Assembly (NCBI RefSeq): GCF_009663465.1
Contig: NZ_QXHU01000004.1
Location: 185,646-249,645, forward strand
Source of the DNA: Riemerella anatipestifer
Lineage (GTDB): Bacteria > Bacteroidota > Bacteroidia > Flavobacteriales > Weeksellaceae
Reading direction: 5' to 3'
DNA: 64,000 nucleotides
Shown: positions 7,389 to 15,152 of the stretch, in pieces
Position numbering within the stretch: position 1 is the first letter of the stretch
How the letters are laid out: every line of letters starts with the position of its first letter
Translations under genes and position numbers: made by a program
The notes under the pieces: generated by a model
What the model was told of the DNA's origin: nothing
The model's input: the letters and a program-made list of their open reading frames with translations, nothing else
Database searches by the model: none

Positions 7389-8769
7389 AAAATACACTTA
7401 TTACGACTATACCCTTAGTTTGTGTCCTGAATGTTTAAAGCGTATTGATGCTAAAATTGTGTTTGAAGACCACAAGGTTTATATGCTTAAAAGATGTCCC
7501 GAACACGGCAATTCCAAAGTGTTGATTGCTGATGATATAGCGTATTATAAGAACATCAGGAACTACAACAAACCTTCGGAAATGCCATATAAGTTTAATA
7601 CTAAAACCCATTATGGCTGTCCCTACGACTGTGGATTATGCCCCGACCATGAACAACATTCGTGTCTTACAGTTGTGGAAATAACAGACCGTTGTAATTT
7701 AACCTGTCCTACTTGTTACGCTGGTTCATCTCCTACTTATGGCAGACATAGAACTTTAGAAGAGGTAAAAGCGATGTTAGATACCATTGTTAGAAATGAG
7801 AAGGAGCCTGATGTGGTGCAAATAAGTGGTGGAGAGCCTACAATACACCCTCAATTTTTTGAGATATTGGATTACGCCAAAACGCTGCCGATAAAACATC
7901 TTATGGTAAATACCAACGGGATTAGTATAGCTAAAGATTTCGAATTTGCAAAACGTTTAAAAAGCTATGCTCCTGACTTTGAAATTTATTTACAGTTTGA
8001 TTCTTTTAAAGAAGAGGCTTTATTATCATTACGAGGGGCTACTCTAAAGAAAATTAGAGAAAAAGCAATAGAACATTTAAACGAATTAAACCTCTCAACT
8101 ACTTTAGTAGTTACCCTACAAAAAGGGCTTAATGATGATGAAATGGGTGAGATAATAGAGTATGGGCTTAAACAAAAATGTGTAAGAGGAGTAACGTTTC
8201 AGCCTACACAGATAGCAGGAAGATTGGAACACTTTAATCATGAAACCGACCGAATTACGCTCACAGAAGTTCGTAGAAAGATATTGGAACAGACGGATAT
8301 ATTTACCCCAGATGATTTAATTCCTGTTCCGTGCAACCCAGATGCATTGGCGATGGGCTATATATTAAAACTAAATGGAAATAATATTCCACTTACAAGA
8401 TATATTAACCCTACAGACTTGCTGGATAATAGCAAAAATACCATTGTATATGAGCAAGATGAAGCATTGCATCAAAAAATGTTTGAGATATTTAGCACAG
8501 GGACATCTACCGATAAGGCTTCATCTAAATTGCATAGTCTTTTGTGCTGTCTTCCTTTTGTAGAAGCTCCTAATTTAGGATACGATAACTTATTCAGAAT
8601 TATTATTATGCAATTTATTGATGCTTATAATTTTGATGTTCGTGCCATAAAAAAATCTTGCGTACACATTGTAAATAAAGATAATACCATTATACCTTTT
8701 GAAACTATGAATTTGTTTTACAGAGATGAAAAGGTAGACTATTTGAACCAATTAAAAAAAGAAATATGA
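7378..8769 (+). CDS. Radical SAM protein, COG1964 type (tetraether-lipid-synthase-like)
   Basis: Radical SAM enzyme of 463 residues. The cluster-binding CxxxCxxC is C106, C110 and C113 in RCNLTCPTCYAGSS, followed by ISGGEPTIHP. Extra Cys clusters precede it: CPEC (16-19) with CPEHG (40-44), and GCPYDCGLCPDHEQHSC (80-96). The tail has a Cys pair (LLCCLPF) and SCVHIV with PFETMNLFYR. This arrangement is that of COG1964 proteins, the group that includes the archaeal tetraether synthase Tes (MJ0619) and bacterial membrane-spanning-lipid enzymes. It overlaps the Lgt-like gene (11 bp) and the next small gene (4 bp). A lipid C-C coupling role is inference. Confidence 0.85.
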   Translation: MPTRKYTYYDYTLSLCPECLKRIDAKIVFEDHKVYMLKRCPEHGNSKVLIADDIAYYKNIRNYNKPSEMPYKFNTKTHYGCPYDCGLCPDHEQHSCLTVVEITDRCNLTCPTCYAGSSPTYGRHRTLEEVKAMLDTIVRNEKEPDVVQISGGEPTIHPQFFEILDYAKTLPIKHLMVNTNGISIAKDFEFAKRLKSYAPDFEIYLQFDSFKEEALLSLRGATLKKIREKAIEHLNELNLSTTLVVTLQKGLNDDEMGEIIEYGLKQKCVRGVTFQPTQIAGRLEHFNHETDRITLTEVRRKILEQTDIFTPDDLIPVPCNPDALAMGYILKLNGNNIPLTRYINPTDLLDNSKNTIVYEQDEALHQKMFEIFSTGTSTDKASSKLHSLLCCLPFVEAPNLGYDNLFRIIIMQFIDAYNFDVRAIKKSCVHIVNKDNTIIPFETMNLFYRDEKVDYLNQLKKEI

Positions 8770-8969
8770 CATTAGAAGGATTGCCCTATATTATAGCAGC
8801 CCTCTTGGCAATATCAAGCCCAGCTATACTTTTTGGTATTATAGGCATCTTGGTAAAAAAACAGAACCCTAAAGCAGCTAAAGTCTTTTTTAATTTAATA
8901 TGGGTGTATTTCATATTATTTTTCATATTACTTATAATAGGTATTGGTATCTGTGGAGGATTTAAATAA
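8766..8969 (+). CDS. Small membrane protein A, two transmembrane segments, ending GIGICGGF
   Basis: A 67-residue protein starting inside the radical SAM stop (ATGA overlap), so it is translationally coupled. Two hydrophobic helices flank the basic stretch KKQNPKAAKVFF, and the chain ends IGIGICGGFK with one Cys near the C-terminus. A related copy lies at 9153-9344. No known family is recognised. Coupling to the radical SAM gene suggests a partner or substrate of the Lgt-like/radical SAM pair; that is inference. Confidence 0.8.
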   Translation: MTLEGLPYIIAALLAISSPAILFGIIGILVKKQNPKAAKVFFNLIWVYFILFFILLIIGIGICGGFK

Positions 8970-9062
8970 CCTGTTTTTAATGGGATAATAACTGCTTAAA
9001 ACACCATTTTTTCTAAGGTAAATAATTTGTGCCAGAAAGTTTAACAAAATATCTTAATTTAT
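8968..9062 (+). repeat. Spacer unit, copy 1 of a gene-plus-spacer duplication
   Basis: The sequence after small gene A shares GTTTTTAATG near its start and the block CAGAAAGTTTAAC followed by A-rich sequence and ATATCTTA near its end with the sequence after small gene B. Confidence 0.65.
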
Positions 9063-9152
9063 AAGAGTAGATTTGGAAGATGAGGTTCGTAACATATCTT
9101 TGATGATGAAATAATTTTATAGGAATTAGTTAGATAAGTTAAAAAAATAAAT

Positions 9153-9344
9153 ATGACAATATTAGAAGGTAATTTAAATGGATTAGTTGCCCTTATTATG
9201 ACAATAATGTTTGGACCTCCGTTATTATTTAGTATTATAGAGTTTCTTTTGAGAAAAAAAAGTCCTAAAGTGGCTAATATATTTTTTATTCTAGCAGGAG
9301 TATATATCATAATAGGTATTGGCATTTGTGGAGGATTTTTTTAA
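9153..9344 (+). CDS. Small membrane protein B, paralogue of the preceding gene
   Basis: A 63-residue protein that matches the 67-residue neighbour: MTILEG against MTLEG at the start, RKKSPKVANIFF against KKQNPKAAKVFF in the middle loop, and IGIGICGGFF against IGIGICGGFK at the end. It also has two hydrophobic segments. The 183-bp gap between the copies and the sequence after each copy are related (see the repeat entries), so a whole gene-plus-spacer unit was duplicated. Function is unknown. Confidence 0.75.
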   Translation: MTILEGNLNGLVALIMTIMFGPPLLFSIIEFLLRKKSPKVANIFFILAGVYIIIGIGICGGFF

Positions 9345-9466
9345 CTGTTTTTAATGAGAAATAACCGTTCACTCATTTAAAACTACCGTTCAGTAAGATA
9401 TTTTTCTTTAGGGCAAATGTTCGTTTTACATTTGCATCAGAAAGTTTAACAAAAAAATATCTTATT
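9342..9466 (+). repeat. Spacer unit, copy 2, carrying the promoter of the next gene
   Basis: This spacer repeats GTTTTTAATG and CAGAAAGTTTAAC with ATATCTTA from copy 1, but has a clean TACATTTG promoter box where copy 1 has a degenerate one. It runs directly into the ATG at 9467. Confidence 0.65.
9427..9434 (+). promoter_or_regulatory. -7 box for the periplasmic helical-repeat protein
   Basis: TACATTTG lies 32 bp before the ATG at 9467. No convincing -33 TTG is seen. Confidence 0.5.
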
Positions 9467-10126
9467 ATGAAAGACAAAGTTCTAAACACAAAGAAATGGG
9501 TCGCTGTTTTAGCCGTAGTCGTTAGTACAGGTTTTGCACACGCACAAACCGATTACCAATCCCAACTACAAAAGAGCATTGTTCAGATGGAACAATCCAA
9601 AAACGCCCAAGAATTAGCTCCTGTAACTAAAGCATTTGCGAAAATAGCCGAAGAAAATCCTAACCAGTGGTTGCCTTACTATTATGCGAGTTACAATAGT
9701 GTAATGGAAGGCTTCAGAGGTAATTATGCCGATAAAACCAAGTTAGAAACCTTAGCTAACCAAGCTGAAGAATGGATGAAAAAGGCAGAGGCTCTTTCGC
9801 CTGAAAATGCAGAGATTTATATTCTTAAAGCTCGCATCAATAGATTGAGAATGATGATAAATCCACAGAAATATTATGCGACTGATGGCAAATCTTATGG
9901 TGAAAATTTAGCGAAGGCTAAAAAACTTAGTCCTAATAATCCGAGAATTACTTTACTAGAAGCTGAAACGGTGTATCATATACCAAAAGAACACGGTGGA
10001 AGTAAGGAACTTGGTTTAAAACTATTTGAAAAAGCTTTAAAACAGTTTGAAACCCAAGAAGCCGAGCAAAAACTATTACCTCATTGGGGTAAGAAAGAGG
10101 CTCAGTATTTCTTATCTTTGAAGTAA
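9467..10126 (+). CDS. Exported TPR-like protein, unknown function
   Basis: A 219-residue protein with a clear Sec signal peptide (WVAVLAVVVSTGFAHAQ, cleavage near residue 27). The mature part is all-helical, with TPR-like spacing: NPNQWLPYYYASYNSVMEG, then LSPENAEIYILKARINRLRMM, then LSPNNPRITLLEAETVYHIP. It is probably periplasmic and protein-binding. It stands behind its own promoter and before a terminator hairpin, next to the duplicated small membrane genes. No precise family is recognised. Confidence 0.75.
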   Translation: MKDKVLNTKKWVAVLAVVVSTGFAHAQTDYQSQLQKSIVQMEQSKNAQELAPVTKAFAKIAEENPNQWLPYYYASYNSVMEGFRGNYADKTKLETLANQAEEWMKKAEALSPENAEIYILKARINRLRMMINPQKYYATDGKSYGENLAKAKKLSPNNPRITLLEAETVYHIPKEHGGSKELGLKLFEKALKQFETQEAEQKLLPHWGKKEAQYFLSLK

Positions 10127-10138
10127 ATATAAATATTT

Positions 10139-10170
10139 TGGTGAGGAAAGTTCTTCCTCACCATCTTTTT
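10139..10170 (+). terminator. Rho-independent terminator
   Basis: TGGTGAGGAA (10139-10148) pairs perfectly with TTCCTCACCA (10154-10163) across a 5-nt loop and is followed by TCTTTTT. It closes the TPR-like gene. Confidence 0.85.
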
Positions 10171-10183
10171 CAAAATTTAACTT

Positions 10184-11206
10184 ATGAAAACATTTTCCTT
10201 TAAAAATATACGCACTTTATTTATTGTAAGTGTACTTTCTGCCCTTTTCTTCTTTTTATTTGCTACACCTGAAAAAACAATTCATAACTTTTTTATTAGT
10301 TGGGCAATATCGCTTCTATATACATTTGGGTTTGGTATTACGAATGGCTTGCTAAATGAGTTTTTAGATAAAAAATACAATTGGACGACCCAACTTAAAC
10401 TTAGGCTTTTTGGGGGAATAATCGGGGTTATTATTAATATTATTCTTGTTTATGGGTTTAATTATTTCCATTTTGTAATTATTCGTGGAATACCAACTGA
10501 GGATTACTTTAGTGCCAAATCACATTCGGTAAACTTATTTATGATTATTTTTGTTTTGTTGATATCTTCTATTCTTCACGCCTATGGTTTTATGAAAGCC
10601 TTGCAGCAAAGCACTCAAGAGAAAATAGAAGTGCAGGAGCAATTAGCCAAAGCCTCGGAGGCACAGTTTCAAAGTTTAAAAACTCAGTTAGACCCGCATT
10701 TTCTTTTTAATTCTTTAAATGTCTTAACAGCGTTGATTGAGGAAAACCCACCGAAAGCTCAAAAGTTTACGGAGGATATGTCTAAAATATACCGCTATGT
10801 TTTGGAACAAAGGGACAAAAAAACGGTAAGTGTTGCCGAAGAAATCAGCTTTGCAAAAACCTATGCCGAACTTCTTAAAACCCGTTTTGAAGACAGTGTT
10901 AATTTTAGTTTTGATATAAATCCCAGCTTTGAAAATCATTTAGTAGTGCCATTGTCCTTACAATTATTGTTGGAGAATGTGATTAAACACAACTTTGCAA
11001 CCATTCAAAAACCGTTGAATATTAAGGTTTATACCACCTCGTCTTATTTGATGGTAGAAAATAATTTACAAGCAAGAGAGATACCTGCAGGTGGTACAGG
11101 AGTTGGATTAAAAAATATTCAGCAACGCTACGCCTTACTCACGCATAAGGAAGTGAATATTATTAAAAATGAAACTATTTTTCGTGTAGAAATCCCTTTG
11201 ATATAA
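10184..11206 (+). CDS. LytS-type sensor histidine kinase
   Basis: Membrane kinase of 340 residues with about four N-terminal transmembrane segments (residues 10-140), a short coiled coil, and a His_kinase (PF06580) domain. The phosphoacceptor is His172 in QLDPHFLFNSLN. The ATP-binding part shows the N-box LLENVIKHN and the G-box GTGVGLKNIQQRY. There is no separate periplasmic sensor domain. It lies 10 bp before the LytTR regulator gene, with which it forms a two-component system. The signal is unknown. Confidence 0.9.
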   Translation: MKTFSFKNIRTLFIVSVLSALFFFLFATPEKTIHNFFISWAISLLYTFGFGITNGLLNEFLDKKYNWTTQLKLRLFGGIIGVIINIILVYGFNYFHFVIIRGIPTEDYFSAKSHSVNLFMIIFVLLISSILHAYGFMKALQQSTQEKIEVQEQLAKASEAQFQSLKTQLDPHFLFNSLNVLTALIEENPPKAQKFTEDMSKIYRYVLEQRDKKTVSVAEEISFAKTYAELLKTRFEDSVNFSFDINPSFENHLVVPLSLQLLLENVIKHNFATIQKPLNIKVYTTSSYLMVENNLQAREIPAGGTGVGLKNIQQRYALLTHKEVNIIKNETIFRVEIPLI

Positions 11207-11216
11207 TATTAAAAAA

Positions 11217-11963
11217 ATGAAAGCAATTATTATAGAAGACGAACAACTTGCTGCAAGAAAGCTAAAACGAATGTTAGAAAAGTTTCCAGAGATAGAAGTG
11301 GTAGCAACTTTATCTTCGGTAGAGGAAGGCGTTGATTATTTTAAAACACAACCACACCCCGACCTTATTTTTTCGGATATTATGTTAGGTGATGGGCTGT
11401 CTTTTGATATTTTTGAACAAGTGCCAACCAAAAGTTTCATTATTTATACTACGGCGTTTGACCAATATACTTTAAAGGCATTTAAACTTAACTCTATTGA
11501 TTATTTACTAAAGCCTTTTTCACAAGAGGATTTAGAGCAAGCGATAGAGAAGTTTCATTCTTTTCTTCCAAAAGAACAAGGCTACGAACAACTAAATTTT
11601 AAAGAACTTATCCAAAAGGAAACACCTAAACTCACAAGAGTTGTAGCTAAAGTAGGATATAATTTAAAGGTATTGAGTATAGAAAATATTAGTTGTTTTT
11701 ACAGCGAAAACAAAATCGTTTATGCTCAAACCGAGAACAGAGCTTATCCTACGGAATTTACTTTAGATGAGTTAGAAAAACTGTTAGATTTAAAGAAATT
11801 TTTCAGAGTTAGTAGACAATTCATCATCAATTTAGAGCATATTAAAAATATCCATACTTCCCCATATTATAAAGTGGAACTTAATCATTCAATAGAGCAA
11901 GAAATTACAATAAGTAGAGAGCGAGTAAAACACTTTAAATCTTGGCTTGAGGGAGATTTTTAA
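11217..11963 (+). CDS. LytTR-family response regulator
   Basis: A 248-residue regulator. The receiver domain has the acidic pair in IIIEDEQ, the phosphoacceptor Asp54 in FSDIMLGDG and the conserved Lys in DYLLKPF. The C-terminal LytTR domain (about residues 145-245) ends with the DNA-binding pattern FFRVSRQFIINLEHI and ISRERVKHFKSWL. Such regulators bind direct repeats upstream of target genes; the targets are not visible here. Its stop codon overlaps that of the convergent DUF4870 gene by 4 bp. Confidence 0.92.
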   Translation: MKAIIIEDEQLAARKLKRMLEKFPEIEVVATLSSVEEGVDYFKTQPHPDLIFSDIMLGDGLSFDIFEQVPTKSFIIYTTAFDQYTLKAFKLNSIDYLLKPFSQEDLEQAIEKFHSFLPKEQGYEQLNFKELIQKETPKLTRVVAKVGYNLKVLSIENISCFYSENKIVYAQTENRAYPTEFTLDELEKLLDLKKFFRVSRQFIINLEHIKNIHTSPYYKVELNHSIEQEITISRERVKHFKSWLEGDF

Positions 11964-12316
11964 ATAAATCTAATAGTTAAAGGATATCTTACAGATTGAT
12001 TATCTTTAGATTTAATAGCTTGTATAATAGGTACTATAATCATAAGAAGTGCTATAATAGATATGAATAAAAAACCTATCAGAATAAAGCATAAAGGTAT
12101 AGATACCAAAATGGCTAGAAACATAGTGATTTGAAAGTTAATAACCTCTTTGCCTTGTTCATTTATTCCTTGTATTTCATCTTTTTTGAATACCCAAATT
12201 AAGATAGGAACTATAAGCCCACCGAATCCTGTAATAAGATTAAATAATTGAGATAGATGTAGTAGGAACAACATATCTTTGTCTTCTTTCATTTGAGAAA
12301 AATTAAGGTTTTCCAT
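11960..12316 (-). CDS. DUF4870 (Tic20-like) membrane protein
   Basis: A 118-residue protein with a short soluble N-terminus and three hydrophobic segments. The pattern LLHLSQLFNLITGFGGLIVPILIWVFKKD and INEQGKEVINFQIT is that of DUF4870, where GKE(A/V)(L/I)NFQ is the most conserved stretch. The function of the family is not known. It is convergent and slightly overlapping with the LytTR regulator, and no terminator is visible between them. Confidence 0.85.
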   Translation of the reverse strand: MENLNFSQMKEDKDMLFLLHLSQLFNLITGFGGLIVPILIWVFKKDEIQGINEQGKEVINFQITMFLAILVSIPLCFILIGFLFISIIALLMIIVPIIQAIKSKDNQSVRYPLTIRFI

Positions 12317-12409
12317 TTTTATAAAGTTTTTTACGAAAATAACTAATTTATTTGATATTGAATAGTCTTATAAAAACTATTGAATAGCTGAAAATGATGC
12401 AAGAAGCTG

Positions 12410-13582
12410 TTAATTGTATTTTGGGAGGATAAATCCGTTGCTGAATTCTAAGTTTGTTTCTGGAAAGTCTAGCTCTGTGAGTTCTTTTATTTTATGAAAT
12501 GCTCTCTGTTCGCTATCTAATATAGGACCACCTTTCCCTGTCTGAATTCCACTTATTACTTTCACTTTTGCCATATCTCCATTGGGTGCAAGCTGAATTC
12601 TGAGCATAGGTGCTAGAGCATTATCTCCTTTGAGGTTAAATTGTCCGTAAGTGCAAAAATTTCCTAAACTATAAGCTATAAATTTATTTTTATACATCTC
12701 TACAGCTCTTATCACATGAGGACCGTGTCCTAATACCACATCTGCTCCTGCGTCTATCATTTGGTGAGCAAATTCGTAGACATTCCCTCTATTTTGCTTA
12801 TAAAAAAACTCTCTTTTTCTAGTGACTCTTTGGTGTTTAGCACCTTCTGCTCCACCATGAAAACTTACAATAACAAAGTCATTATTTTTTCTAAGTTCCT
12901 TAACTATAGATATAGCGGTTTCTAGGTCATTCATATCTTGCGAGCCAGTATGAGGAGCAAATGCAGCAAATCCAACCTTTTTATTATTGACTATTAGTTG
13001 AGTGTAGGGTTGAGCCTTAGACCCTGCAAAAGCTATTTCTAACCGACGTAATGTGTTTTGAGACGACTCTATCCCTACTTGTCCAAAATCTGCCATGTGA
13101 TTGTTAGCTAGACTCAAAAGGTTAAATCCGTAGTCCTTGTAAATTTTAGCCATTTCAGTGGGTTGGCGAAAGCAGAAAATATTATTTCCTTTTCCTTTAG
13201 GTGTACCTCCTGAATCTAAAAATACACCTTCTACATTGGCAAATACAACATCTGTATCCTTTGTGAAAGGTTTAAATTCAGCCATTAGTTCTTCGCCTCC
13301 ATCAGGAGGAAGAAAAGAAGGGTCAGGGAAATTAGAACCAAACATGACATCTCCCACCGCAATAATACTCAAACTATCTTGATTTTGAACGGTTGCAGGG
13401 GGCGATATATTTGGCTCTGTGTTATTTACTTGTGTAGTATTTGTTTTAGTTGAAAGCTCTACTTTATTATGCTTTGAACTCGCTAAAATGTAATATATAG
13501 AAAAACCTAATAGTAATAATCCTATTGTACCCCATAGGCTTTGTTTCCAAATTTTCATAGATTTATATTCAATAATGTTCAT
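12410..13582 (-). CDS. CapA-family metallophosphoesterase-like protein
   Basis: A protein of up to 390 residues with an N-terminal membrane anchor and a Ser/Thr-rich linker, then a CapA/PgsA domain. Metal-site patterns are VGDVMFG, FANVEG, LANNHMADFG, VSFHGG and LGHGPHVIRAVE, the usual order in the calcineurin-like family. CapA proteins are tied to poly-gamma-glutamate capsule synthesis, but many homologues in Bacteroidota have no cap operon and none is seen here. ATG at 13558 (MKIWKQ) is an alternative start that gives a tidier N-terminus. The neighbour upstream is an NlpC/P60 lipoprotein. Confidence 0.85.
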   Translation of the reverse strand: MNIIEYKSMKIWKQSLWGTIGLLLLGFSIYYILASSKHNKVELSTKTNTTQVNNTEPNISPPATVQNQDSLSIIAVGDVMFGSNFPDPSFLPPDGGEELMAEFKPFTKDTDVVFANVEGVFLDSGGTPKGKGNNIFCFRQPTEMAKIYKDYGFNLLSLANNHMADFGQVGIESSQNTLRRLEIAFAGSKAQPYTQLIVNNKKVGFAAFAPHTGSQDMNDLETAISIVKELRKNNDFVIVSFHGGAEGAKHQRVTRKREFFYKQNRGNVYEFAHQMIDAGADVVLGHGPHVIRAVEMYKNKFIAYSLGNFCTYGQFNLKGDNALAPMLRIQLAPNGDMAKVKVISGIQTGKGGPILDSEQRAFHKIKELTELDFPETNLEFSNGFILPKYN

Positions 13583-13630
13583 GGGATAAATATAATATCT
13601 TTTTAAAAGATAGATGCTATTTTATTAGCA

Positions 13631-13663
13631 TAAAAAAATCCGATACATATTTTGTACCGGATT
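13631..13663 (-). terminator. Terminator of the NlpC/P60 gene
   Basis: On the minus strand, AATCCGGTAC and GTATCGGATT arms (forward 13637-13646 and 13654-13663) form a hairpin with one imperfect pair, followed by a run of seven T. Confidence 0.7.
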
Positions 13664-13689
13664 ATATTATTTCAAAAAGTATTTAATTC

Positions 13690-14415
13690 TTATAAAGAAG
13701 CTGCTTGTATGTCTTGTTTTTTCTGTTGTGCTATTACCATTTCAGGTGTTAATATTCTTTTAGCGAATCTAAATCTAGCTCTCCAGTAATTGCTGTTTAA
13801 CGAAGAAAAACTCACTCCTTGAGAACTGGAAGCGTGTATAAATTTCACGTCGCCTTCCTCGGTTATTTCATGAACAATAGCAACATGAGAAATCCTACCT
13901 CTTCCTTGTGAGAAAAATAGTAAATCTCCTTTCTGTAATTCTTCTTTTGATACTATCTCACCTTCTTGTGCCTGTGCCGCAGCTACTCTAGGAAGGCTTA
14001 TGCCAGTAACCTCATTAAATACAGATAGTACAAAAGCAGAGCAGTCTATCCCGCTTCTACTTGTTCCTCCATAACGGTAGGGAGTTCCTAAATAGGTGCT
14101 CGCTTGGTTAAGAATTTCGTCTATTGTTTGTGAATGTCTAATAGCCTTCTCTATTTCGGCTTTAGTTTCTAAATTATTTACTTTGGCTAAAGTTGTTTTT
14201 GCTGCAACATAGTTGGCTTCGGTTTCATCTTGATAAAGAGATTGTTTTGCCGAAGTTAAACTTGCTTTACTTATTCTAGGTACTTTGGTATTAGATTTGT
14301 ATTCAGATGCATTAGCGTTAGAAGGAGTAGCTGTAACTACATAGTTACTCACACACGACTGTAAGGAAAAAGTGGCTAAAGCTAATAAAATGTATACTAA
14401 ATTTTTGTTTTTCAT
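13690..14415 (-). CDS. NlpC/P60-family lipoprotein, murein endopeptidase
   Basis: A 241-residue lipoprotein. The signal peptide ends in the lipobox LQSC, with the lipidated Cys at residue 21. An Ala/Ser-rich linker leads to an NlpC/P60 domain with catalytic Cys125 (SGIDCSAFV), His177 (RISHVAIV) and His194 (KFIHASSS). Such enzymes cut the gamma-D-Glu to diamino-acid bond in murein stem peptides. The frame is open upstream to 14478, but the start at 14415 is chosen because it gives a normal lipoprotein signal and leaves a leader after the promoter at 14476-14483. Confidence 0.9.
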   Translation of the reverse strand: MKNKNLVYILLALATFSLQSCVSNYVVTATPSNANASEYKSNTKVPRISKASLTSAKQSLYQDETEANYVAAKTTLAKVNNLETKAEIEKAIRHSQTIDEILNQASTYLGTPYRYGGTSRSGIDCSAFVLSVFNEVTGISLPRVAAAQAQEGEIVSKEELQKGDLLFFSQGRGRISHVAIVHEITEEGDVKFIHASSSQGVSFSSLNSNYWRARFRFAKRILTPEMVIAQQKKQDIQAASL

Positions 14416-14475
14416 TTTCGATGATTTAGTTAGTTTCTTCCAATAGAGAACAATTTCTTTTTGAAAAGAACCCCA

Positions 14476-14483
14476 CAAAGGTA
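14476..14483 (-). promoter_or_regulatory. -7 box for the NlpC/P60 lipoprotein gene
   Basis: The minus strand reads TACCTTTG here, about 60 bp before the chosen start. The box overlaps the longest possible open frame, which supports the shorter start. Confidence 0.5.
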
Positions 14484-14676
14484 AATAATCTAGAGGAACC
14501 TCTTTTTAATGTGTTACAGAGAACTCAGTGTTTTAACAGTTTTTAACATTATTGTAAGATTTGTTAAAATAAAAAACCACAGAAATTCCTTGTTTTAGGT
14601 TTTTTTGTGGTCTTAATTTGTTAATATATTTTAACACCTTTGCTCTATCTTGTAAAGAGGAGTTCTTGCCAGTAAA

Positions 14677-14815
14677 CTGAATTCGATTAATAATTTTGAA
14701 TAAAAGTATTGTATAAAAGAGAAACAGTTGTGTATTTAAGTTATTTAGATATATTCAACAACTATTTCTCATGGTTAACTTTGATAAGACTACGAATTAT
14801 TGCTTTTTTCCTAAT
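14677..14815 (+). mobile_element. Solo left-end remnant of the IS982-type element
   Basis: From 14677 (CTGAATTCGATTAATAATTT) the sequence runs parallel to the left end of the IS remnant at 16735 for about 140 bp, with scattered differences, including the shared blocks GAGAAA, TAGTTG-like and CTTTGATAA. It then diverges near 14815. No transposase sequence follows, so only the left end survives. Confidence 0.65.
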
Positions 14816-14920
14816 GTTTTTATATCCTTTTCCAAGTTGAGGTTAAATTTTAGAATATGCAGAATATAGAATAAATTCAGAGAATATTTATAAAGTATTA
14901 TTGATAGAGAGAATAATAAA

Positions 14921-14954
14921 CAAAAAAAAATCTCACATTGTTGTGAGATTTTTA
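14921..14954 (-). terminator. Terminator of the tRNA-Val pair
   Basis: AAAATCTCACA and TGTGAGATTTT form a near-perfect hairpin with a TTGT loop and T runs on both strands. On the minus strand it follows the second tRNA-Val. Confidence 0.85.
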
Positions 14955-14962
14955 TTTTAAAG

Positions 14963-15037
14963 TGGGTTCTGAGGGATTCGAACCCCCGACCCTCTGGGTG
15001 TAAACCAGATGCTCTGAACCAACTGAGCTAAGAACCC
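14963..15037 (-). tRNA. tRNA-Val (anticodon UAC)
   Basis: The minus strand folds as a cloverleaf. The acceptor GGGTTCT pairs with AGAACCC, the anticodon loop is TTTACAC in a TCTGG/CCAGA stem (anticodon TAC, reading GUA), and the T arm is GGGGGTTCGAATCCC. CCA is not encoded. The body is almost identical to the neighbouring tRNA; only the acceptor stem differs. Confidence 0.95.
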
Positions 15038-15040
15038 TTT

Positions 15041-15118
15041 TGGTGGGCGGTGAGGGATTCGAACCCCCGACCCTCTGGGTGTAAACCAGATGCTCTGAAC
15101 CAACTGAGCTAACCGCCC
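15041..15118 (-). tRNA. tRNA-Val (anticodon UAC), second copy with encoded CCA
   Basis: The acceptor GGGCGGT pairs with ACCGCCC, and D, anticodon and T arms match the adjacent tRNA-Val, giving the same anticodon TAC. Here the 3' CCA is encoded (15041-15043 on the minus strand). The two genes are 3 bp apart and share a promoter and terminator. Confidence 0.95.
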
Positions 15119-15140
15119 CAAATTTTCCATTTGAGTGGTG

Positions 15141-15148
15141 CAAATATA
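15141..15148 (-). promoter_or_regulatory. Promoter of the tRNA-Val pair
   Basis: The minus strand reads TATATTTG, with TTG (forward CAA at 15168-15170) 19 bp upstream. The -33 element lies inside the 3' end of folC, so the tRNAs are transcribed independently. Confidence 0.65.
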
Positions 15149-15152
15149 CGAA

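Larger units (their letters stand above)
14484..14962. other. About 480-bp gene-free gap with IS debris and a terminator
   Basis: No gene is supported. The gap holds a weak hairpin with ACCACA and TGTGGT arms near 14575-14611, a solo left end of an IS982-type element (separate entry), an A/T-rich stretch, and the terminator of the tRNA-Val genes. Confidence 0.6.

Noticed and set aside
12410..14415. CapA plus NlpC/P60 as a capsule operon
   Set aside because: Each has its own signals and a terminator lies between them; no capB, capC or other capsule genes are nearby.
14416..14478. N-terminal extension of the NlpC/P60 protein
   Set aside because: It would hide the lipoprotein signal peptide and begins inside the promoter box.
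14952..15143. 63-codon frame over the two tRNA-Val genes
   Set aside because: It is a read-through of tRNA sequence; its internal repeat is the duplicated tRNA body.
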